Made by a program: the position numbers and the translations under genes. 64,000 nucleotides of DNA from contig KZ111154.1 of assembly GCA_002077045.2 (NCBI GenBank), positions 637,526-701,525 on the forward strand. The letters run 5' to 3'. The notes below the pieces were generated by a model that worked only from the letters and a program-made list of their open reading frames with translations, was not told the DNA's origin and ran no database searches. This DNA comes from Rachicladosporium sp. CCFEE 5018. Lineage: Eukaryota > Ascomycota > Dothideomycetes > Cladosporiales > Cladosporiaceae. Below, piece by piece: positions 11,397 through 20,770 of this stretch (its first letter is position 1; each line of letters starts with the position of its first letter).

Positions 11397-14238
11397 ATGG
11401 ATCCTCTCAGTCTGTGCGCAAACATCATCACCGTGCTCCAAGCCGCAAACGACCTCATCCACATCTGCTATGATTATCGCGCAGTGCTGAAGGACAGACC
11501 CTGGTCATTGACTCGAGTGTACGACGAAGTGCTCGAGCTACGTGCACTTCTCGAACAGCTCGAGCATCTGGCGAGCGATCTTAGTGCTAGCGGTCAACGT
11601 ACTAGCAGCAGTATCACTCTGCTCTGTCTTGCCGATTCACTCCACTTTCAACATGTCCACGAGAGCTGCAACGTCTGCAGGACTTGTTGGCGCCCTCGAA
11701 ACTGGCTGGTCGGACAGGCACGCATCGACATGCTTTGATAGAGAGCCTGGGCTGGCGGTTGAAAGACAGCGAGGCGAAGACTTGCCTGACTCGCCTCGAG
11801 AAATGCAAGACCACTTTGACGCTCGCTCTGACGGCTGATCAAATGTGAGTAAGGTGTCATATTTCGTATTAGCCTACGACTGAGTATGCACATAGGGCCC
11901 TCCTTGTGGATCTGCGGGATACCGCCCAGAAGGCCGACGTCAAGGTATCGTCAGTAGCCACCAAGATCGACCGTCTCCAAGACGACGTTGAGGGTAGGCA
12001 GCTCCCGAAAAGCCCAGCTCAGACCCATCTGACTTTTATCATAGGCTCGCAACGTAGAAAGATCCTGAAATGGCTATCTCGTAGTGACCAGATGGAAGAG
12101 CACAAGCAGATCGTCGCTAGTCATGCTGCTGGGACAAGCTCATGGTTTGTAGAGTCTGATCGGTTTCTGAACATTATGCGCGAACCTCAGCCTGGAGGGT
12201 ATTGGCTTACCGGACGGCGTAAGCATCCTATTCAGAATACAAAGCATGATGGACTCGAAGCTGACCCGCGCGATCAGCCGGCGCTGGGAAGACGCAACTC
12301 TTGTATGTATCAACATCCGGGAAATCACATATCTCGCTAATATGTATGTGTAGTGCGGCAATAGTCGAAGCCGCGCGCCGACTTTCGGACGACTTCGACA
12401 AAGCGTATTGCTACGGCGACTTTCGGAGAGGCGAAGAGTGCGATGCTACGATTGTTCTGGGCTCCCTTATCGCGCAGTTATGTGCACACCGATCTACAAT
12501 ACCGAGCGAGCTGCAGGCGGCATTCGAAGAAAGTAACAACACTGAGCAGAAGCGTAAGCCGGAGCGTTCGATGCTGGAGAGCGTCTTCCGGGATTTGAGT
12601 GAGCAAAATCACGTCATGTTGTTGGTCGATGCGCTAGACGAGTGCGCAGACAGTGTCGAGCTCGCGCGCGCGTTGCGAGCTGTCGCGACTCGCGCATGTG
12701 TCTTTGTTACTGGTCGCGACTCGGTGGACCATGCGGAAGTCTTGCACGGCTTCTCTCGACTACGGCTCGAATCGTACTCGAACGAAATGAATGCTGACAT
12801 CGAGCCCTACGTCAAGCAACGACTGGACCAGGATCGCGGCCTCATTGGTCTCAATCCAGCAATCAAGCAAGAAATCGCAGTGTCTATTGGACAGGGCTCA
12901 GCAGGTATGTTTCGATGGGCGCAGTGCCAGCTAGACTCGGTCTGTCAGCTCCAGACAGTGCGGCAGATTCGGACGGCGCTGAGAAGCTTGCCAGCCGGTC
13001 TGGATGAGACGTATGGGTTGATACTGCGCAACGTACCTCCAGGGAGCAGTCGGATCGTTCGCCGCGTTTTACTCTGGCTGTGCTTCTCCATACAACCGTT
13101 ATCGCTTGGCGAAGTACACGAGGAGGTCGCAATCGAGTCCGATGCCGTCTGTATCGACAGCGATGATCGCTTGATCCGCCCGGAAGCGATACTGCAGCTC
13201 TGCGGTAGTCTGATCGTGACCTCCGAGGAAGGTTATTTGAGCTTGGCACACTTATCAGTGAAGGACTACTTGTTGTCAGAGGCTGTAGCAGCGGACAACG
13301 AGACCAAAGTGTACAGCATGCACGAGTGTGCCTGCCATGAGGAGCTCGCGGAGCTGTGCCTCACTTACGTCTCTTTCCACGACTTCGCAAGCGGCCCAAG
13401 TGAGTCTGCTATAGAGTACGTTGATCGTCTGCAGCGACACCCTCTCGCTCGACACGCCGCAATTGCATGGCCATATCACGTAAGAGGTTGCGAACCCAGC
13501 GCTGCGCTCCAAGCAAGGGTGGCGCGTTTCTTCGCTGGCAATAACAAGCTCTGCTTCCTGTCTTGGGTACAGGTACTCAATGGCGACCATGCCTTCAAGT
13601 GGAACCTTTACCCAGGGTGGGCGACTCCCTTGTACCACGGATGCAGCTTTGGGCTGTACCGTGCAGCCTCAACCCTTGTCGCTGATGGTGCTGACATCGA
13701 TGCACCCGGTAGCCGCTTCGGAGGCACGGCGCTGCACGGCGCGACGTTCCGTGGCCATGTCGAGATCATGGAAATGCTGTTGGAAGCAGGCGCCGACGCG
13801 AACAAGGCTGATCATCAGCAAATCACTCCTCTGCATTCAGCGGCAATTCTTGATGATGCGAGTGTCATTGGCAAGCTGCTGCGATATGGGGCATCGTCGG
13901 AAGTCAAAGATAGCGGCGGCGAGACGCCGCTAGACTGGGCTGCTCACGCCGGACAGAGCACGCTGCTACGACTTCTGACAGTGCGCAACGACATCTCCAG
14001 TGCGAAATACGCTCCCTTCTTGGACATCCCGCCCACCGTGAAGATACGTGCGCCCGTGCAACTCTGGAGCCGACCGAAGTCTTACTTCCCGAGCCTGTAC
14101 GAGAAGCGGTCAGGCATGGAGTCTTCAATCATTGTAAGCGTGGAGTTCGGCAGCCCACCGCAGTCCCCAGCTGACACGTGGTCACTCGTAACATATGACA
14201 GTTTTGACAAGAATTCAATAGAGAGCGGATCGGAGTGA
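11397..14238 (+). CDS. NACHT-ankyrin NLR (STAND) protein with one frameshift
   Basis: Fungal NLR-like signalling ATPase. Exons: 11397-11844, 11896-11993, 12045-12218, 12278-12302 and 12354-14238; all introns are GT-AG (51, 51, 59 and 51 bp). The N-terminal domain (MDPLSLCANIITVLQAANDL) is of the type found at the head of many fungal NLRs. Splicing of the 59-bp intron restores an intact Walker A, GRPGAGKT (about residues 239-246). Walker B is LLVDALDEC (about 338-346). After a helical region come about four ankyrin repeats (13620-13985), for example TALHGATFRGHVEIMEMLL, then a 75-residue tail. Total exon length is 2,630, one base short of a multiple of three. The break is near 11637, where LLCLADS in one frame continues as TPLSTCPREL in another. 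This is a real 1-base loss or a sequencing error; otherwise 876 residues. Present only in contig B, and divergent from a HET gene. Confidence 0.85.
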
Positions 14239-14667
14239 AAGGGAGCAACAAGGATACCTTCCTTGGGAGAAACGCATTTGGGAGATTATCTTCGGCCACA
14301 GCAAACATGACTCGCGTAAATCTAATAGATCAACGCGCTGACGCGTCCCTTGATCTACATGCGCATCTGTTGGCCGTGCCATGCCAACAAGAGGAATGCG
14401 GCCGCAGTGTCATCAAGAACCAGCGGGAGGCGAGATCACATAGCCCATGAGATTCTCACTGGTCTGATGGCGCCGGATGCACACTTGCGGTGCAGTCATG
14501 AGCACCACAGGGTGCCTGATGATATTGGGAGGGTATAGGCGAAGGAGAGGTTGCGATGATGGCCTCAGCCATGACACTTCATGGATGCGTTCTTGCATTG
14601 ATACAGTATGTACATCTCTGTCTGCTCATGCTTCATTTCTTCATGGCGGTATCCTACGAACCATCTC
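14239..14667. other. Intergenic, convergent 3' ends (contig B)
   Basis: 429 bp between the NLR stop and the sedolisin stop. At 14327-14356 lies an imperfect inverted repeat with 7-bp arms AGATCAA/TTGATCT around CGCG-CTGA-CGCG. In contig C the deletion junction falls exactly at its left edge. No gene seen. Confidence 0.6.
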
Positions 14668-15403
14668 TTACCAGCCACCATGGCCGTGCCAGTTGCCACC
14701 TTGATTCTGGAATGCAGCCTGTACGAGCTTGGGGAAGTTCTGCCAAATAAATGTTAGCCACTGCGGATGCTTGAGGTCATCTGAAGCTCGCAACTTACAG
14801 GTGTACCGAAACCAGTCACGGCATCCCAGCCAGTCGCCGCCGGGAAACCAGTAGTGTTGCAACCGAAGCTGCTCCCGATCGTAACGTCCGTGAAGGTCTT
14901 GTAGGCCTTGCTGTACAGCCAAGGGTTGATGAATCCAAGCGGCTTCTTGCCCGCAGCCAGCAACGCATCGTTGACTAGCGCAATCACACCAGCGAACGTT
15001 GGGCTGGACGCAGATGTACCACCGACTCTAACGATCTTCTGCGCCCAGACAACAACATCGTAGTTCCCCTGGGCTACGACATCGGGGTACGCACGGCCGG
15101 ACTTGTTGTACAGACCGTCGTGCAGACCGTTCAGCGAAGCGACGTAGGCATTGACGGTCAAGGCCTGGTAAGCTGGCTGAGGGAAGTAGTTCGAGAACCC
15201 ACCACCACTGGCAAACCTCGTGACAGCGACTTCAGGATTAAAGTTCTTGGTGCCTCCCACACTGGTCACCCACGGACAGCTAGTGGGGAAGGCTGGCAGG
15301 AATTCGGGGGTGTTCTTGCCGTCGTTGGAGTAGCATTCACCATCACTTCCTACACCAAAATCGCCGGAGGAGACGAAGTAGGTGATGCCACGGGCGCCGA
15401 GCT
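14668..15403 (-). CDS. Sedolisin-type tripeptidyl peptidase, C-terminal part (contig B)
   Basis: Alternative copy of the gene at 40612-42554, cut by the second gap so only about the last 225 residues remain. Exons are 14799-15403 and 14668-14739, with a 59-bp intron at 14740-14798 (GTAAGT...GGCAG). It includes the SSGDFGVG oxyanion segment, the catalytic serine motif GGTSASSP, and the Ca2+-site region FTDVTIGSSFGCNTTGF. It differs from contig C by only a few substitutions and is open throughout. Confidence 0.92.
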
Positions 15404-15503
15404 NNNNNNNNNNNNNNNNNNNNNNNNNNNNNNNNNNNNNNNNNNNNNNNNNNNNNNNNNNNNNNNNNNNNNNNNNNNNNNNNNNNNNNNNNNNNNNNNN
15501 NNN
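15404..15503. other. Assembly gap (100 N)
   Basis: Placeholder gap. The sedolisin on its left does not continue on its right; the right-hand contig starts inside the PEX6 3' end already seen at 1592. Confidence 0.98.
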
Positions 15504-18500
15504 CTGGCTGTTCAACGGCTTTGGCTTTGCCCTTTCCCTTGCCTTTGCTGCTCGGAGGTCTGACTGGTGCAGAAGGTCGAACAGGCGCCTTGCCATTGCT
15601 TCCATTACTCCCGTTGAGCTTCAACTTATCGGTGCGAATCACATAGTCATCTTCATCGCTCGATGCGCCAGCGACTGCGCCCACAGCACTACCGTTATCA
15701 TTCGACACTGCGGAACGTGACGAGCCTTTGCGAGCCATGAGCTCGCTAAGCTTCGCCCTTGCAACAACTTTCGGGTCAATGTTGTTGTTCTGAGCGCTTG
15801 GAGGCGCATTTTGAGATTCCATAGTATCCTCGATCGACTTCTGTTTCTTGCCAGCTCCCTCGAACTGATCACGCACACTTTCGTAGTGCCTCAATTCGTC
15901 GAGACTAACACTAGGCACCAGCTCCTTCCTTGCCTCTGCAAAGTCTACCTCTTCGACTAGAACATTCAGGTCTACTTCTGTGGCGTGGTGGTCGAAGAAG
16001 CCTGCTATAGTAATGGGGAGCTTATCTTCGGCGGATCGCGTGGAGTTGATGGCAGCGACACGGGCGTCTACTAGACGAGCAGAGCGTGTGACGGCTTTGA
16101 GCATGGCGTCGCTGCAGAGAGCGTACAGATCGGCGCCTGTGAAGGTAAATGGGAGGGACTGAGCGACCCGGGGTAGGGAGAGGAAGGGTGAGAGCGTGAA
16201 CCTGGGATGCATTGTCAGCGTAGCTCAGACCTGAGTCATGAGTAGGTACAGAGACGTACTTCCGCGTCAGCGCCTGCAAAATAGTGGCTTGCTTGTCGTG
16301 CGTGTCTGAGATACCAAGATAGAGCATCTTGTCGAATCTGCCTGGTCTGAGGAGCGCTTGATCAAGAAGATCTGGACGGTTCGTAGCGCCAATCACGAAG
16401 ACTCCACCGCCACCATCTTCACCGTCACTCATGCCGTCAAGCTCGGCAAGCAGCTGAGAGACAATACGATCCATGACTCCGCCGCTATCGCCTTGATTGC
16501 CACGCTTTGGCGCCACAGAGTCCAGCTCGTCGAAGAACACGACACATGGTCTGGCATCTCTGGCTCGCTGGAAGACCCGGCGGACGTTCGCTTCAGATTC
16601 ACCGATGTACATGTTGAGCAGCTCAGGTCCCTTGACAGAGAAGAAGTTGAGACTGAACTCTGTGGCGATGGCTTTGGCAAGAAGCGTCTTCCCCGTGCCC
16701 GGTGGACCGTAGAACAAGATGCCGGAGCGCTTCTTGAGGCCTTTGGCGAACAGCTCGGGACGTGAAAGTGGAAGCTGAATGGTCTCAACCACTGCATCTT
16801 TGACGTGGGACAAGCCTCCCACGTCTGACCACTGCACATTGGGGATCTTGGGCGCACCGATAGAGTCGGCGAAGTTCTTCCGCGCAAGCTCTACTGCGCT
16901 TTCGAAGTCTGCTGGAACGAGAGAAGATGCCGCGGAGCCACCTGCAAGCCGGAGGTCCTTGGGCGTGACTTCGTGACCAGACGTTGTCGATGCTAGAGCG
17001 CAGTGTGTTGCTATGCGAGTCTCGCGGGCTGTGAAAGCACGTACGGCTACATCGACAAGATCACCTGCTACAAGTGCTGCAGTCTTGACAGCGATGTCGG
17101 CGAGGTCCACTTCCGGGGAGAGAGGTACTGTGGAAGATGTTAAGATGCCTCGCAAAATGCCCTCACGTTCGATCTCATCGGGCGCGGACATCTCCAGCTC
17201 GTGAGTGAAGAGTCCACGAACCGAGTCCGGGATCCTGTCTACGTCGGTGGTTGTGGCGATCAGCACTCTGGCCCGACTCAGCACGTCTCGAAGCGACGAG
17301 GCCACGCGCTCGGAGTCTAGCTGCTCGACATGCCTGAGACAGACGGCGGTGTATTCAGCGCCACACTCAAGAGCTCGGGAACACCTGGCCTCGAGCAGAC
17401 CTTGCGTTTGAACATCTACTCCAGAACCACCTTCTGTAGCAAGGTCAAAGGACTCGATTGGGAAGTAATGTATGCCTAGGTCAGCGCAGACGCGTTGCGC
17501 AGTATGCGCTTTGCCGATGCTGCGTTGCGTGGAGGTGAGTAGAACGGCTAAAGGCGGCATGCCCAGATGCACGGCGCGCCGACTGATTGCCACAGAGATG
17601 AGCTCACGAAGCCGTCGATGAAGGGTGCTGATATGCTGAACAGGCGGTTCTGGTGGTCCGGTACCTGCAGCAAGCTCCGTCGTCACGTCTCGAGCACCGA
17701 GGTAGTAAGGCCATGTGCTTGATTGCGTGGACGGAAGCTTGCGTCGGTCATCGCCAGATTGGCGCACGGCTGTCGATGAGGAGTCGATGGACACTGCACC
17801 ACCCCAAACGTCCACGCTGTCCGCGGCTTCGGTGATGACCTTATCTTGCGCCTTGGCTGACTCCACTGTGAACCAGGCGACGCTTGCGGCAGTCTTCTTT
17901 GGCTCATTTTCCAATGATTGATGGGCACTCCACTTGTACATGATGCTGGCGTTGTCATTACCGTCCTGCTCAACTTCGCCCTCGTACATTGCCCTACCTA
18001 ATGTCTCATCAATAGGTATGGCAATAAGGTCGCCACTCTTCACAATCCTTTGCTTCGTCTCGAGATGCTCCTTGAGGTTCGCAAAGAGCATATTATTGAG
18101 TGCGCGATCATTGGAAACTGGTGTGACGACCTTCCTCAACGTGACTTCTGTTGCCACCGGAGGTAGCTGTGTCGCTGCCGACGCGGGTCTGCCGCCTATC
18201 GCTCGCTTGAGGAGAGCCTTGCGGTCGAACGCCAACTTCGAGACGCTGACATGAGTGGGCGAATCCAGGTTGCCGAGCAGGATCGGTGACATGTATAGTG
18301 TCGCAACACTAGCGCTGTTGGTCACAAGCGAAGAGATGCTGTCTCGCCTTCCATGTCTTGTGTTGACTTGATACCTTTGTGGCCGTTTCGACATATTCTC
18401 CGGCAAGCTGTATACTTTAACAGGTCTCCACTGCGAAGATACCAAGCTGCCTCCAAATCCGCCGGAGGCACTGAAGCTGGGCATGTCTTGATTTTGTGAT

Positions 18501-19852
18501 GCCTCGATCTTGATCCAGTCTCCGGAGAAGCACCCGAGGCGTGTAAGCGGAGTAGAATCTACGAATACACGGACTTCTTCGTCTTCTGTAGATGGCGGAC
18601 GAGGGTGGAGCACACTGTTTGGGATCGGATGCAGGAGACACTGCGCTCGGAAGGTCTTGCTTCGACCAGCTTGTGCTCCTCGGACCGTGCTGCCACTCAT
18701 GTGTGAGAACACTGAGCCTGGGGTACTGATTCCGCCCAGTCTATCAGCGAAGGGCCGGGGTGTTGCTGATGTTAATGCAGAACTTGATCCTGACGGCTGA
18801 TCACCTAATCCTGGCCGTACTAACGAGATCATCTCGTCCGAGTCATCAGATAGGTTGCTCTCTTCGGTACTCGAGTCGAAGAGATCATCAGTATTCGAAA
18901 GATCGGTGGTTGACTTGGACGTAACAATGGGCTTCATGGGCGACTCGGTGGCGGAGAAGAAAGCCTCGTTCGAGGTGTCATCATCCTCAGTCTCCTCTGG
19001 TAGTCGGGGTGATAGTAATGCTCGTCCAAGGTGGCCGTTCTGCTGCCGGTCCGCCGCAGCCACTATGACTATCCTGGTAGACTTCGAAACGACACCCTGC
19101 GCCACGGGCTCACATCCGAGGACTTTAGCGGGCGGTGCAGTCGCGTGTGTGATGGGATGAGATAGTGAGATTGGGAGCAAGTCGCCAGTGTGAACCACGA
19201 GTACTTTCGAGAAAGCATCCTCCACTAGCTTCTGTCTGGTCTGCAAAGCGTCCCCATGCTCCGGCTCGCCAGCTTCGGAGCTAACGCTCTTTCTGCCTCG
19301 ACTTGCGTGTGATTGCCCATTCGTACCGAAGAAACCGCCACCGAATCGCTTTTGTACCTCCTCCAGCTTTTGCAGTGCAGGTATATCCATGCTGACGTAC
19401 ACTGCATCGAGCGGAAGTGCAACCACATCGGTTACCTTGACCTCTATAGTCGAGTCTTGTCGCAAAGTCTTAGTGGGCGATGCTGCTTGGACGGCAGCAA
19501 CAAGGCTGTGCGTGCTGAGCGCCCCAGCCGGGAACCTGATGGTGCCATTCGGCAGAGGCTTGTCATTCCATGTCCTGCTCGTGCTGATCGGGAGGATTGT
19601 CCAGGCAGTCTCTTGGGACACGTTGTCTGGCGCAGCTACCGAAACCGCGATATTGACATGCTCAGACTCGTCCACCCCGATGCTCAAAGATGGTCCTCTA
19701 GGGAACAATCCCAGCAGGATGTCCTCGGACGCGACGCCTAATTCACCCTTGATGCTGCTGTCCAATACAAGCCGCGCTGAAAGAGCAGGCTTGTCCTCCC
19801 TCCGCCGCCGCTTGCGCTTCAGTGTTCCCACTACCGGCAAGTCGTAAGCCAT
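15504..19852 (-). CDS. PEX6: Peroxisomal biogenesis AAA ATPase PEX6 (lacks last ~10 residues)
   Basis: PEX6 and PEX1 form the heterohexameric AAA motor that pulls ubiquitinated PEX5 from the peroxisomal membrane. Exons are 16260-19852 and 15504-16201, with a 58-bp intron (16202-16259) that rejoins LTRK to FTLSPFLSLPRV. With the stop taken from contig A (1560-1591) the lengths sum to 1,440 codons plus stop, a usual size for filamentous fungi. The ATG at 19852 (MAYDLPVVGTLKRKRRRRED) is chosen over an upstream in-frame extension because that begins outside the conserved N domain. The D2 ring has Walker A GPPGTGKT at 1049-1056 and Walker B with Asp1108/Glu1109, so it is active. The D1 region lacks an obvious GKT/DE pair, as known for the degenerate PEX6 D1. 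The Ser/Asp-rich N-terminal linker is fungal-specific. Confidence 0.95.
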
Positions 19853-20770
19853 GCTGTCGTCGCTGTGTAAGAGGCATGTTGTACGTTGAAGCGAAGAACG
19901 CCTGCTAGTCAGCCTCAACGGCAACAGAAGTTCATACCGAGGCTGTCGACTGAGTCGCGCGCGCCAAGACAATTTGAGTAGAGCAACGGAACACGGCAGG
20001 AACGACCAATGTGCTGTTTCCTCCTGCGTCCACTAGCTTGACCGATAACTACATTCTCGTCACTCTGCTCTCAAGCCTGCTGCGAGGGTTGTCACGAGAC
20101 CTCCTGGAGATATAGCCGGCTCGCGTGAGGACTGCATTATGTAAGCCTCAGGCTTCAGGATCACATGTCATTTGGCCTGAGAAACACCGGATGTGTCCGG
20201 CGCCAAAACATCGTCAGAGTCAATGGGATCCATCACAAACATGGCCATCTACATGGCCATCTTCACGTGACAGCAGCCTTACGTATGATGCAGATGCTGG
20301 AGAACGAGCAGGTGGAACGCATTCTGGAGCCGTTGACTACAAGAGATACTGGGAAGACCGTTGCCGACCACCTGGCATATGTGCGACACGCTCTCACATG
20401 GAAATCATACCTAAATGCACAGGAACGTCATACACGGCACGAGCCTCAACCGCGAACTCTCAACCTTGAATATCCAGTCGCCAGCAACGTGTTTCATCGT
20501 TAATGTGCTGCCGGCGCCCGCAAGCCGCGTCAGAGAAGTGCAGGTGGGATGTTTATGGTAACCTCGTGTCTCTACTCTCTCTTCTCCAATCCACTTCCGT
20601 CTCACCTCCCTCGAAGTACCCATCTCGCCGTTACCTGCAGAATTCTTAGCTTCCACGGCGCCCCGATGCGGCCTGCTGACCTTGCACGTTGAAGCATACT
20701 AGTGCAATGAAAGGGAAGACCACTGGGGACTTGAGAGCAGACCAAGACAGGCTGTGCAGTCTTTGGCAAC
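19853..20770. promoter_or_regulatory. Divergent promoter, PEX6 / sterol-ester lipase
   Basis: 918 bp between divergent starts. It contains a perfect TCACGTGA palindrome near 20264-20271, the core site of Cbf1/bHLH-type regulators, just after a direct repeat of CATGGCCATCT (from about 20240). A 112-codon ORF (20165-20503, plus) has an ATG but a random-looking composition, so I do not call it. Confidence 0.4.

Noticed and set aside
12180..12300. Apparent loss of the NLR Walker A motif
   Set aside because: Explained by a canonical 59-bp intron with a CTGAC branch site; splicing restores GRPGAGKT.
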